A stretch of 64,000 nucleotides of DNA from Nonomuraea rubra (GTDB lineage: Bacteria; Actinomycetota; Actinomycetes; Streptosporangiales; Streptosporangiaceae): the NCBI RefSeq assembly GCF_014207985.1, contig NZ_JACHMI010000001.1, positions 2,897,001-2,961,000 on the forward strand. The letters run 5' to 3'. A program made the translations under genes and the position numbers. Shown here piece by piece: positions 26,033-34,856 of the stretch (position 1 is the first letter of the stretch; the number at the start of each line of letters is the position of its first letter). Under the pieces are notes generated by a model. The model was not told the DNA's origin. It saw only the letters and a program-made list of their open reading frames with translations, and did no database searches.

Positions 26033-26990
26033 ACGGCGGCTCGGCCAGCAGCGCGGAGTACGGATACCGCCCCCGCGCGTCGTAGACCGCGAAGTCGGCG
26101 CGCGCTCCGGGGGCCAGCGCCCCGATCCGGCCCCTGCCCCGGTCCAGGCCCAGCGCTCTGGCACCGCCCAGCGTGGCGGCCTCCACCAGCCTGCGGTCCA
26201 GCCCGCGCGGCCGCAGGCCCCGCCCGCGCACGTGCCGCCGCACGGCCGCGGCCAGCCCGAGCGGCCCCGACGGGCCGGTGTCGCAGAAGGCCACGACGTT
26301 GCCCTCCTCCAGCAGGGCCAGCGCGTCCTCGGCGGCCGGGCACAGGGCCACCACGGTCCTGCGCAGCCGCAGCAGCTTGCGCTCGCCGGGGTCGAGCGGC
26401 CTGGCGCACACCACGTGGCACAGCGGGCCCAGCGCCCCCGCCTCGTCCAGCGCCGCGGGGGAGTGCCGGTCCAGGTCGACCAGCAGCCGCAGCCCGAACG
26501 TCCTGGCCAGCACGGACACGTCCTCCAGCACCAGGGGATCGCGGGTGTGCACCGCGATCCCGACCGCGCAGGGCCGGTCGACCTCGCGGATGGCGGTGAT
26601 GACGGCGTCCCGCTCGCTGTCCTCCCACTCCTGCTCGCTCTCGCTGGTCACCGCGACGTACGAGATGCCGGGGAAGCCGGCGGGATCGGCCAGGTCGGAC
26701 ACCACGCGGGCCCGCGCGGTCACCCCTGGCGCGGCGGACGGCACGGCCGAGCACGCGTCCACCAGGCCCGCCACGATCATGCCCCGCCAGCGCACCTCCT
26801 CGGCGGCCGGATGGGCCGACAGCAGGTCCGCCCGTGGACCCACGGAGAGCACCCGCTCGCCGCGCGTCGCCACCGCGCCGTCGCGCACCGGATCGGCGCA
26901 CATCGGCAGGACGAGCGGCGCGGAGTGGATCACGACCGGCGCGGGCGCGCGCCTGCCCATCATCGGCCTGGCACGCTTCGCGGACGGCAT
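25989..26990 (-). CDS. Amidohydrolase-like protein lacking metal ligands
   Basis: A 333-residue protein. The C-terminus is that of an amidohydrolase (EAATLGGARALGLDRGRGRI, then ALAPGARADFAVYD) and the N-terminal beta-sandwich leads into GMIVAGLVDACSAVPS. Active members read PGFVDxHxH there, so the HxH zinc pair is replaced by Cys-Ser-Ala. The later aspartate site reads FCDTGPSG and no clear metal histidines remain. It is therefore probably a binding or regulatory pseudoenzyme. ATG 26990 follows GGGGAG. It lies 54 bases downstream of a PucR regulator in the same direction, so the two likely work together, perhaps with this protein sensing a ureide or purine-like ligand (inference). Confidence 0.75.
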   Translation of the reverse strand: MPSAKRARPMMGRRAPAPVVIHSAPLVLPMCADPVRDGAVATRGERVLSVGPRADLLSAHPAAEEVRWRGMIVAGLVDACSAVPSAAPGVTARARVVSDLADPAGFPGISYVAVTSESEQEWEDSERDAVITAIREVDRPCAVGIAVHTRDPLVLEDVSVLARTFGLRLLVDLDRHSPAALDEAGALGPLCHVVCARPLDPGERKLLRLRRTVVALCPAAEDALALLEEGNVVAFCDTGPSGPLGLAAAVRRHVRGRGLRPRGLDRRLVEAATLGGARALGLDRGRGRIGALAPGARADFAVYDARGRYPYSALLAEPPCLGTVVGGALAASA

Positions 26991-27044
26991 CCCCACTCCC
27001 CGTCAAGAACTAGCCCTCAGGGCATTAAACGTGAATCCGTGACA

Positions 27045-28223
27045 TCACCGCAATCGGGACGAACCATGTGAATCCCGAGGTAAGTAGCGCCCCGACAGCC
27101 GCGCGAGCTTGAGACTGAGGTGCAGGGCCAGCCGCTCGCCGCCGTCCTTCAGATCCGTACGCGCCAGCTCCTCCACCCGCTGCAGCCGGTAGTACAGCGA
27201 CGTCCGGTGCAGCCGCAGCGCCCGCGAGGTCGCCACCGCGCTGCCCGCCAGGTCCAGGTACGTCTCCAGCGTCTCCAGCAGCGGCAGGTACTGCGCGTCG
27301 GCGAGCAGCCCTTCGAGCCCGGGATGCAGCTCCTGGTCGGGCAGCTGGGTGAGCATCCGGTAGACGCCCAGCCGCGCCCACTCGGCCGTCCGCCCCAGCC
27401 CCGGCACCCGCGCGGCCACCTCGGCCGCCTGCCTGGCCTCCCGGTACGACCCCGCCGCCTGCGCCAGCGCCGGGCCCGGCCGGCCGATCCCCACCACCAC
27501 CGGCACCGGCATGGCCGCGTGCAGGTCGTCGGCCGGGACCGGCGGCCCGGCGGTGAGCAGCACGGCGTGGTCGTAACGCACCAGGTGCAGCGGATGGTGC
27601 CCGCTCAGCCGCCGCCGCAGCGCCAGCAGCCCCTGCTCCAGCGCCAGCCTGAGCGCGTCGTCCGGCTCGGCCGTACGCGGCCTGGCCACCTGCACGCTCA
27701 CCGGCTGCGCCTGCGGGAACGCGCCGGCCTCGATGAGCTGCTCGGCGGCGTCCTTGGCGGCCTCCCGGTCGCCGAGCAGCAGCCCGGTGACCGCCTCCAG
27801 CTCCCGGTGCGAGGCCAGCCCGCTGGCCAGGCTCTCGTGGAACAGCGCCAGGGCCAGCCCGGGCGCGGCGGCCGCCGCCTCGGCGACGTCGGCGTCCGTC
27901 ATGGGCGGTTCGGCGTCGATGAGCCACAGGAACCCGAGCAGGCCGTCCGCGTGCCTGATCGGCACGCAGACGCGCGGCAGCAGCCCCAGGTGCGGGGCGC
28001 CGGGCGTGCGCAGGGGCCCGGTGGCCTCGTGGATGCCCGCCGCCCGTAACCACTGCCGCACCTCGGGCACGGTGTGCCGGCGCAGGATCGAGTCGCGCCG
28101 CACGTCGTCCATGGCGCCGCTCTGCTCGCTGTACGCCACGACGCGCTGGATGCGGTCCTCCAGCAGGAGAGGGCGGTCGAGCCGGGCGGCGAGCTCGTCA
28201 ACGGTCCGCTGGAGATCCGCCAC
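27045..28223 (-). CDS. PucR-family transcriptional regulator
   Basis: A regulator of about 392 residues. The N-terminal 130 residues are a GAF-like sensor (RPLLLEDRIQRVVAYSEQSG, then RVCVPIRHADGLLGFLWLID), the middle is a degenerate GGDEF-like module, and the end has the PucR HTH (ETYLDLAGSAVATSRAL then HRTSLYYRLQRVEEL). GTG 28223 is chosen for its AGGGGTGGG ribosome site; an ATG at 28250 is possible. PucR proteins often respond to small metabolites such as purine breakdown products. It is divergent from a secreted M6 protease gene, and three CCGTCAAT sequences in the shared region are candidate binding sites. Confidence 0.87.
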   Translation of the reverse strand: MADLQRTVDELAARLDRPLLLEDRIQRVVAYSEQSGAMDDVRRDSILRRHTVPEVRQWLRAAGIHEATGPLRTPGAPHLGLLPRVCVPIRHADGLLGFLWLIDAEPPMTDADVAEAAAAAPGLALALFHESLASGLASHRELEAVTGLLLGDREAAKDAAEQLIEAGAFPQAQPVSVQVARPRTAEPDDALRLALEQGLLALRRRLSGHHPLHLVRYDHAVLLTAGPPVPADDLHAAMPVPVVVGIGRPGPALAQAAGSYREARQAAEVAARVPGLGRTAEWARLGVYRMLTQLPDQELHPGLEGLLADAQYLPLLETLETYLDLAGSAVATSRALRLHRTSLYYRLQRVEELARTDLKDGGERLALHLSLKLARLSGRYLPRDSHGSSRLR

Positions 28224-28252
28224 AATCCCACCCCTACGTGGACTTTTCATCA

Positions 28253-28327
28253 ATTGACGGAAACACAACTACGAGTCTTCCCTACAACTGCTCGGTGATC
28301 TCCGTCAATAACGTCTATACCGTCAAT
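28253..28327. promoter_or_regulatory. Three CCGTCAAT boxes in the pucR / M6 protease divergent region
   Basis: ATTGACGGA (28253-28261) is the exact inverse of TCCGTCAAT (28301-28309), and CCGTCAAT occurs again at 28320-28327, 18 bases after the second. The last box ends just before the protease GTG start. The spacing suggests one regulator bound at several sites, with PucR the obvious candidate. A CTATAC hexamer (28315-28320) could be the protease -10, giving a leaderless message. Confidence 0.55.
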
Positions 28328-28329
28328 CC

Positions 28330-30456
28330 GTGAATGCCCCGAAGAAGCTGCTGAAGGGTTTGCTGGCGGCCATCGTGCTGATCCCGGTGAGCCTGATGGC
28401 GACCCCTGCTTCCGCAGCACCCCCCGAAGATCCTGAGCACCCGTGGCGGCTGGACCACTGGCCGCAGACGCAGCCCTGGCAGTCGGACACCCCCCTCGAC
28501 GACGCCCCGGCCCTGCGCGCTCGCCCGGCACCGGGCGGCATCAAGCCCATCGACCCGCAGAACTGGGAGAACCCCGACAACATGACGTGGGCGGACTACA
28601 AGAAGCCGCCCGGCACCAACTGGAACGACCCCGCGGTCAAGGGGTCGCAGCGCACCTTCAAGGGCGCGCTCGTGCTGCTCGACTACGACAACCAGCCGTT
28701 CGTGGTGACCCAGCCCAAGGGCTCGACGGTCTTCGGCAACCCGAGCGCCGAGGCCCACGACGTCCCGCGCGACCAGGTGGCCAAGTTCTACCAGGACTTC
28801 CTCAACACCCCGAACGACCTGAACAAGGGGCACACCATCCACGAGTACTGGATGGAGGACTCCGGCGGGCGGATCGGCGTGGAGCTGACCGGCTTCGGCC
28901 CGTACACGATGCCTGGCAAGGACCACGAGTACGCCATGGAGTACCAGCGTGGCGCCTGCCCCGCGGGCGACACCTGCACCAGGAACCTGCGTGCCGACGG
29001 CAACGCCGCCTGGCTCGCCGCCGTCGGCCCCGACGTGCTCGCCCAGTTCGACTTCGTCTTCTACCTGAGCGCCGGCCAGGACGAATCGTCCACCTGGCAG
29101 GAGTTCGGCATGATGAAGTTCCCCACGAAGGAGGACGTGACCGACGAGTGGGGCCCGCCGGACCCCGCCCTGCCCAACTGGTCGCCGACCCGTTACGTCG
29201 AGTGGACCTCCTGGCAGGCCGGCTCCACGTTCTGGCCCAACGCCCGCTTCGGCGTCGACTCCGTGCAGGCCGAGAGCTCGGGCATGGCCGTCTACGCCCA
29301 CGAGCTGAGCCACATCATGGGCATCGCCGACAACTACAACAACCCCTACGCCACCCCGGTGAACAGGGCCTACACCGGCATCTGGGAGATGCTCAGCCGC
29401 GGCAGCTTCAACGGCCCCGGCGGCCCGCACTCCCGCTGGCTGATCCCGCCCACCGGCGGCGCGTCCATGGGCGCCCACCACATGCTGCGCAACAAGATCA
29501 AGCTGGGCATGGTGGACGAGCAGAACGTGCTGCGCCTCTCGCGCGAGGCCCTGGACGAATCGGGGCTGGTCACGGCCCGCGTCACGGCCCGCTCCGTGCA
29601 GCCCGGCGAGGACGGGCTGTCGGGCGTCAACATCTCCTTCGACACCGGTGACAAGAGCCCCGCCTGCGACGTCACCACCGACCCGATGTGCGACGGCGGC
29701 GGCTGGGAGAACTACACCGTCGAGGTCGTGGACCGCATGGGCAGCGACTCCTTCACCCCCGACTCGGGCGTGCTGCTGGCCAAGACCAAGAACGAGGACC
29801 GCGGCCCCGGCTGGAAGCTCCCGGCGTTCGAGTGGGTGATCGACGCCAACCCGCAGGACATCGGGATGACCGACTACGTCCTGCCCGACGGGACCAAGGT
29901 GCCGATCACGATCGGCGACTACCGCCAGCTCTCCGACGCGCTCTTCCACGCCGGCACCGACTCCGGCAGCGAGTACGAGTACGTCGACGAGGCCAACCGC
30001 CTGCACTTCTACATCACCGACATCCACCGCAACCGCGAGGGCGAGCTCTCCTACACCGTCGCGATCCGCTCGCTCGACGGCGCGGGCCCGCAGCGGCGCG
30101 GCGTCAAGCTGCTGCCCGCCGCCGGCGTCCCCACCGCCAAGAACATCTCCACCTGCAAGTTCCCGCTGTTCAACACCGGAAAGGCGGCCCCGGCGCAGGG
30201 CCAGCACCCGGAGGACGTCAGCGCCTACCTGAAGTCCGACCTCTACCGCCTCAAGGCCGAGGTCCAGGGCAAGGGCTGGACCGCCCAGCTCCCCAACGCC
30301 CTGGCCTCCGTCGCGTTCGGCAAGCACTCGCTCGTGTCCGTCAACGCCGTGCGCGAATCGGGCGGCGACAGGCTGGCCAGGGTCAAGCTCACCGCCACCT
30401 CGGAGAGCGACCCGAGCAAGACCATGACGGCCACCTGTCACGTGATCGGAATTTGA
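28330..30456 (+). CDS. Secreted M6-family (immune inhibitor A-like) metalloprotease
   Basis: A 708-residue exported protease. The signal peptide spans residues 1-28 (KKLLKGLLAAIVLIPVS, cleavage after PASA). The zinc site is YAHELSHIMGIADNY, with His324, Glu325 and His328 and a downstream aspartate as third-ligand candidate, as in M6 peptidases. A conserved WEMLSRGSFNGPGGPHSRWL segment follows, and the C-terminal 200 residues look like beta-sandwich repeats. The start is GTG 28330 with no ribosome site, so translation is probably leaderless. It is divergent from PucR and ends at a hairpin. It probably degrades extracellular proteins or peptides for nitrogen. Confidence 0.87.
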   Translation: MNAPKKLLKGLLAAIVLIPVSLMATPASAAPPEDPEHPWRLDHWPQTQPWQSDTPLDDAPALRARPAPGGIKPIDPQNWENPDNMTWADYKKPPGTNWNDPAVKGSQRTFKGALVLLDYDNQPFVVTQPKGSTVFGNPSAEAHDVPRDQVAKFYQDFLNTPNDLNKGHTIHEYWMEDSGGRIGVELTGFGPYTMPGKDHEYAMEYQRGACPAGDTCTRNLRADGNAAWLAAVGPDVLAQFDFVFYLSAGQDESSTWQEFGMMKFPTKEDVTDEWGPPDPALPNWSPTRYVEWTSWQAGSTFWPNARFGVDSVQAESSGMAVYAHELSHIMGIADNYNNPYATPVNRAYTGIWEMLSRGSFNGPGGPHSRWLIPPTGGASMGAHHMLRNKIKLGMVDEQNVLRLSREALDESGLVTARVTARSVQPGEDGLSGVNISFDTGDKSPACDVTTDPMCDGGGWENYTVEVVDRMGSDSFTPDSGVLLAKTKNEDRGPGWKLPAFEWVIDANPQDIGMTDYVLPDGTKVPITIGDYRQLSDALFHAGTDSGSEYEYVDEANRLHFYITDIHRNREGELSYTVAIRSLDGAGPQRRGVKLLPAAGVPTAKNISTCKFPLFNTGKAAPAQGQHPEDVSAYLKSDLYRLKAEVQGKGWTAQLPNALASVAFGKHSLVSVNAVRESGGDRLARVKLTATSESDPSKTMTATCHVIGI

Positions 30457-30465
30457 GTGAACGGT

Positions 30466-30493
30466 GGGGTACGGCTGGCGCAAGCCGTACCCC
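30466..30493 (+). terminator. Terminator hairpin after the M6 protease gene
   Basis: GGGGTACGGCT and AGCCGTACCCC form a perfect 11-pair stem with a six-base loop, ten bases after the protease stop. There is no T run. It precedes the NB-ARC gene, so that gene probably has its own promoter or depends on read-through. Confidence 0.75.
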
Positions 30494-30526
30494 ATCGGCT
30501 TGAATCACCCCCAAAGGGGGTGTTCG

Positions 30527-33079
30527 TTGACAGGGGACAACCTTCCGGAAAAGCCGCGACGCAGAAAGGTGCCCTGGGCGGCTCCCGTCTCCGCCGGGCT
30601 GGCGGCCGCGGCCGCGAGCGTGCTGGCAGCGTCCGTGGAGTGGGAGATCCCGCCGGCCGCCAAGATCGGCGTCACCGTGGCCGCGGCCCTGCTCGTCGGC
30701 CTGACCACCTGGGCCACCACCGAGTCGCGCGGCGGGACCAGGAGCAGGCCCCGATTAGAGCCCGGGCCGATGGCCCCCGACCAGTGGCCGCCCGTGCCCG
30801 AGCACTTCACCGGCCGCTCCGAGGCGCTGTCCGAGCTGCGCGAGGTGTTCTCCGCCCGCCGCAAGTCCTCCGACCTCTTCCCGCCGCTGGTCGTCTCCGT
30901 GTACGGGCGCGGCGGCGTCGGCAAGTCGGCGCTGATGACCAGGTTCGGGCAGGAGGTGGCCGGCTGGTTCCCCGACGGCCGGCTCTACGCCGACCTGCGC
31001 GGCGGCGTGGACGCCCCGGTACGGCCCGAGGAGGTGCTGATCGGGTTCCTGCGGGCGCTGGACGTGCGCCTGACCACCGACCCCGGCGGGCTGGAGGAGC
31101 TGCGCAAGCTCTGGCTGACCTGGACCAAGGGCCGCAGGATCCTCATCGGCCTGGACAACGCGCACGACGCCGAGCAGGTCAAACCGCTCATTCCGGCCGA
31201 GCCCGGCTGCGGGGTGCTGGTCACCTCGCGCGCCCCGCTGTTCCTGAACGGCACGCACGACACGCGGCTCGGCGAGTTCAGCGAGGCGCACGGGGTGGAG
31301 CTGCTGGCCAGGCTGGCGGGCGGGGCCAGGGTCGTGGACGACCTGGAGGCCACCAAGGAGGTCGTGCGGCTGTGCGACTACCTGCCGCTGGCGATCAACA
31401 TCTGCGGCGGCCGGCTGGCCACCCGCGAGCAGTGGACGATGCGCGAGATGGCCAACCGGCTGGTGGACACACGGCGCATCCTCGACCTGCTCGAAGTGGC
31501 GCCCACGGTGGACAAGAGCGTGCGCGCCTCCGTACAGCTCAGCTACGACGACTGCACCGGCATGCAGCGCCGCCTGCTGCGCCTGCTCAGCGCGCTGACC
31601 TCGCCCGACGTGCCCGGCTGGGTGGCCGGCGAGCTGCTCGACATCTCCGTGCTGGACGGCGCCGACCAGCTGGAGGCGCTCATGGACGCCCAGCTCGCCG
31701 AGTGCTCGGGCACCGACCAGACCGGCACGATGCGTTACCGCCTGCACGACCTGGTCCGGGTGTTCGCCGCCGAGCTGGCCGACCACGACGAGGACGAGCG
31801 GCGCAGCGCCGCCATCGAGCGCGTCCTGTACGGCTACCGCCGCCGCGCCGAGGAGGCCGCCCAGAACCGCTGGCCGCAGGACTGGAGCAGGGGCGGCCGG
31901 CGCACCAGCGCCGACGGGCAGCTCGGGGCCGGTGACTGGCTCAACGCCGAGCGGCTCTCGCTCCTCGCCATGATCCACCTGGCTCACCAGCTCCGGCTCT
32001 GGGAGCTGACGTGGGGGCTCGCCAGGGCGTTCTGCTCGCTGTGCCACTCGCTGCGCGCGTACTGGGCCGACTGGGTGGCCGTGGCGGAGCTGGGCTGCCA
32101 GGCCGCGGAGCGGGCCGGCGACCGCCGCTCGCTGGCCATCGCGCTGCTCGACGCCTCGGCCGTGCACGGCGGGCTGGGCCTGCGCGAGCGGGGGCTGGAG
32201 GAGTCCGAGCGGGCGCTGGCGATCTTCAACGAGCTGGGCGAGACCTGGTGGGCCGCCAGGGCCATGCGCACGATCGGCATGACGCTGTTCAGCGACGGTC
32301 ACCTCGACCGGGCGCAGGACTACCTGATCGGGGCCATCACCGCGTTCAAGGGCGAGGACGACCTGTGGTGGATGGCCCGCACCCAGCGCAACCTGGCCGA
32401 GATGCGGATGGCCGAGCGGCGCCCCGAGGAGGCCAGGGAGCTGCTGGAGGACGCCCTGGAGATCTTCAAGCGGGAGGGCAACCGCTACTCCGAGGCGCAG
32501 ACCCTGCGCGTCTACGGCGAGGTGCTGGCGGCCCAGGCCCGCGGCGAGCACCGCCACGGCGACCGCCGCCTGGCCGCCAACCTGTTCACCAGGGCCGGCT
32601 TCAGCCTGGACCGGGCCGGCGAGATGTTCAAGCAGCGCGGGGAGCTGTGGGAGGAGGCCCGCTGCCTGCGGGCCGCCGGCGAGGTCGGCGACCCGGACAA
32701 CGGGCTGCGCGAGCTGGACTACGTCAGGCGCGCCGAGGAGATCCTGGCCGCGCTGGGCGATTCCTGGGGGGTGGCCAGGACCGCGGTGTCGGCCGGGCGG
32801 GCGCTGGCCAGGCTCGGGCGCATCGAGGAGTCCGAGCAGGAGCTGCGGCGGGCGGTGCGGGAGTTCGCCGACCTGGAGGACCGGTGGTGGATGGCCAGGA
32901 GCCTGCGCTACCTCGGCGAGGCGCACCTGGACGCGGGCGGGCGCGGGGCCGCGGTGAGGCCGCTGGAGCAGGCCAGGGACATCTACCGCAGCCTCGGGAA
33001 CGAGGCCGGCATGCGCAGGACGCTGGAGCTGCTGCGCCGCGCGGCCCCCGGCGGCTCAGACGAGCGGCGACCGCAGTAG
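30527..33079 (+). CDS. Membrane-anchored NB-ARC ATPase with TPR repeats
   Basis: A STAND-type ATPase of about 850 residues. Two hydrophobic helices lie near the N-terminus (about 18-36 and 44-63). An NB-ARC domain follows: FTGRSEALSELREVF, P-loop GRGGVGKS at about 127-134, Walker B-like ILIGLDNA, sensor VLVTSRAPLFL and GLPL-like DYLPLAINICGGRLA. From about residue 480 come TPR-like helical pairs (ARAMRTIGMTLFSDGHLDRA and similar). It resembles AfsR-type STAND proteins but has no DNA-binding domain. The probable start is TTG 30527 behind AAAGGGGG; the frame extends upstream only through the terminator hairpin. It is likely a membrane-located signal sensor whose effector is unknown. Confidence 0.85.
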   Translation: MTGDNLPEKPRRRKVPWAAPVSAGLAAAAASVLAASVEWEIPPAAKIGVTVAAALLVGLTTWATTESRGGTRSRPRLEPGPMAPDQWPPVPEHFTGRSEALSELREVFSARRKSSDLFPPLVVSVYGRGGVGKSALMTRFGQEVAGWFPDGRLYADLRGGVDAPVRPEEVLIGFLRALDVRLTTDPGGLEELRKLWLTWTKGRRILIGLDNAHDAEQVKPLIPAEPGCGVLVTSRAPLFLNGTHDTRLGEFSEAHGVELLARLAGGARVVDDLEATKEVVRLCDYLPLAINICGGRLATREQWTMREMANRLVDTRRILDLLEVAPTVDKSVRASVQLSYDDCTGMQRRLLRLLSALTSPDVPGWVAGELLDISVLDGADQLEALMDAQLAECSGTDQTGTMRYRLHDLVRVFAAELADHDEDERRSAAIERVLYGYRRRAEEAAQNRWPQDWSRGGRRTSADGQLGAGDWLNAERLSLLAMIHLAHQLRLWELTWGLARAFCSLCHSLRAYWADWVAVAELGCQAAERAGDRRSLAIALLDASAVHGGLGLRERGLEESERALAIFNELGETWWAARAMRTIGMTLFSDGHLDRAQDYLIGAITAFKGEDDLWWMARTQRNLAEMRMAERRPEEARELLEDALEIFKREGNRYSEAQTLRVYGEVLAAQARGEHRHGDRRLAANLFTRAGFSLDRAGEMFKQRGELWEEARCLRAAGEVGDPDNGLRELDYVRRAEEILAALGDSWGVARTAVSAGRALARLGRIEESEQELRRAVREFADLEDRWWMARSLRYLGEAHLDAGGRGAAVRPLEQARDIYRSLGNEAGMRRTLELLRRAAPGGSDERRPQ

Positions 33080-33088
33080 CCCGCCCGC

Positions 33089-33961
33089 TCAGGTGAGCGG
33101 TGATCGCAGGAGCTCGCCCGCAGCCTGTCTGGCCTGGAGGATGCTCTCCTCGAACAGCTTGCGCACGTGCGCGGCCTGGTCCGACAGCTCCCTGATGCGC
33201 TCGTGGGCCAGCTCGTCCCGCACGGTCTCGGCGATGAGCTGCTGGTACTCCGGCGTCTTGGCCGCCAGCCTCTCCAGCCGGGTGTGCGCGTGGTAGACCT
33301 TGTCCGCCTTGAGCACCTGCTTGGCGTACTTCTCCAGGTGGCGTACGCGCTGCGACAGCGACGTCCAGGCGGCGTCGAGCGCGCTGGTGTACGGCTTGAA
33401 CGCGTCCTCCATGCCCGGCGGCAGCTCGCGCGGGATGATCTTCCCGTGCTCGGCGTGCATCGACGACAGCTTCCGCAGCCGAGTGGCGATCTGCCAGACC
33501 TCCTCCGGCAGTGACACCTGGTTCTCGATGCTGTCGATCAGGCCCGCCTTGTGGACCGCGGAGCCCATGATCGCCTCGACGGCGTGCTGCGCCCGGCGCA
33601 GCAGCTGCTGGCAGGGGTAGTCGAGATCCTCGGGCAGGATGTACTGGTTGGCGTGCTCGCGTGCCAGCCGGAGTCTTCGCCTGGTGGATCGATAGGTGCT
33701 GTCCATCGCCATCCACCTGATCAGGACCATCAGGCCCGCTCCGATGCCCGCGAGGAGGAAGAGTTCTCCACCGGTCACGAAGGAGAGGAACACCAGGAAG
33801 GCCGGCAGGACGAAGAGCATGGCGGGATTGCGTGTGGTGTCCATTCGCGCGCCCGACCGAGCCTGGCGGAGAATGTGCGGACTCGACCGCAGCTCGACCG
33901 AGATCTCCGGGTGCAGCGATGGATCGATCACCAGCCGTGGAGGCAGAGCTCGTGGATCCAT
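33089..33961 (-). CDS. Membrane protein with long cytoplasmic helical region
   Basis: A protein of up to 290 residues. A hydrophobic pair (PAMLFVLPAFLVFLSFV and ELFLLAGIGAGLMVLIRW) lies at about 46-80 and is followed by some 200 residues rich in charged amphipathic helices (RVRHLEKYAKQVLKADKVYH, EESILQARQAAGEL). Its layout resembles bacterial 5-bromo-4-chloroindolyl phosphate hydrolysis-type helical membrane proteins, but I cannot name the family. ATG 33961 or the internal ATG 33844 could be the start; neither has a good ribosome site. It converges on the NB-ARC gene with nine bases between and is divergent from the tyrosine phosphatase gene. Confidence 0.68.
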   Translation of the reverse strand: MDPRALPPRLVIDPSLHPEISVELRSSPHILRQARSGARMDTTRNPAMLFVLPAFLVFLSFVTGGELFLLAGIGAGLMVLIRWMAMDSTYRSTRRRLRLAREHANQYILPEDLDYPCQQLLRRAQHAVEAIMGSAVHKAGLIDSIENQVSLPEEVWQIATRLRKLSSMHAEHGKIIPRELPPGMEDAFKPYTSALDAAWTSLSQRVRHLEKYAKQVLKADKVYHAHTRLERLAAKTPEYQQLIAETVRDELAHERIRELSDQAAHVRKLFEESILQARQAAGELLRSPLT

Positions 33962-34025
33962 ACGTTCATGCTGCGTTATGAACCTCGAATCCGCTCATAT
34001 TTGGCGGACATATAGGGTCGTAATA

Positions 34026-34817
34026 ATGAGTGAGATGACGAGGTGGATCGATCTGGAAGGCGCGGTCAACGCGCGTGACCTGGGCGGACTGCCTACTCGT
34101 GACGGCGGCCGCACCCGTCGCGGGCAGATCTTCCGCGCCGACAACCTGCAGGGCCTCACCCCGGCGGACGTGGAGCTGCTGGTGGGCGAGCTGAGGCTGC
34201 GGCACGTGGTGGACCTCCGCTCGAACGCGGAGGTGTCGCTGGAGGGGCCGGGGCCGCTGACCAGGGTGCCCGAGGTACGGCACCACCATCTGACGCTGTT
34301 CGCCGAGGGCGGCCTGCACACCGACGTGGAGGCCGACACGATCGACGGTGAGCGGGTGCTGCCGTGGGCGGAGCGGGTGCTGGACGAGGAGCTGCGGGTG
34401 ACCGGCTTCTACTTCGGCTACCTGCGCGACCGGCCGGACGCCGTGGTTGCGGCCCTGCGCGCGATGGCGCTGCGCGACGGCGCCTCGCTGGTGCACTGCG
34501 CCGCGGGCAAGGACCGCACCGGGGTGCTGTCGGCGCTGGCGCTGGAGCTCGCCGGGGCGACCCGGGAGGCGATCGTCGAGGACTACGTGGCCACGGGGGA
34601 GCGGCTGGAGCTGATACTCAAGCGGCTGCGGGGCAGCGACACCTACCGGGGCGACCTCGACTCGCGCCCGGCCGACGACCACCTGCCCAGGGCCCGCTAC
34701 ATCGAGCAGTTCCTCGGCGTCCTCGACGACCGCTTCGGCAGGCCGCTGGGCTGGCTGGCCCAGAACGGCTGGACCGACGAGGACACCGCCGCGATGCGCG
34801 CCCGCCTGCGCGAATGA
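34026..34817 (+). CDS. Tyrosine/lipid phosphatase of the DSP-like Y_phosphatase3 family
   Basis: A 263-residue phosphatase. The N-terminal family signature is NARDLGGLPTRDGGRTRRGQ followed by FRADNL, and the active-site loop HCAAGKDRTG gives the CX5R nucleophile cysteine and arginine. Relatives include Mycobacterium PtpB and Listeria LipA, which hydrolyse phosphotyrosine and phosphoinositides; actinomycetes carry many non-pathogenic versions. There is no signal peptide, so it is cytoplasmic unless exported non-classically. AGGG lies 12-15 bases before ATG 34026, a weak ribosome site. Confidence 0.88.
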   Translation: MSEMTRWIDLEGAVNARDLGGLPTRDGGRTRRGQIFRADNLQGLTPADVELLVGELRLRHVVDLRSNAEVSLEGPGPLTRVPEVRHHHLTLFAEGGLHTDVEADTIDGERVLPWAERVLDEELRVTGFYFGYLRDRPDAVVAALRAMALRDGASLVHCAAGKDRTGVLSALALELAGATREAIVEDYVATGERLELILKRLRGSDTYRGDLDSRPADDHLPRARYIEQFLGVLDDRFGRPLGWLAQNGWTDEDTAAMRARLRE

Positions 34818-34856
34818 CCGGCGCCGCCCGCCTGCGCCGGCTTGGGCGTCCGCTGA

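Noticed and set aside
30464..30526. Upstream extension of the NB-ARC protein.
   Set aside because: These 21 codons read through the terminator hairpin of the preceding gene; TTG 30527 has a better ribosome site.
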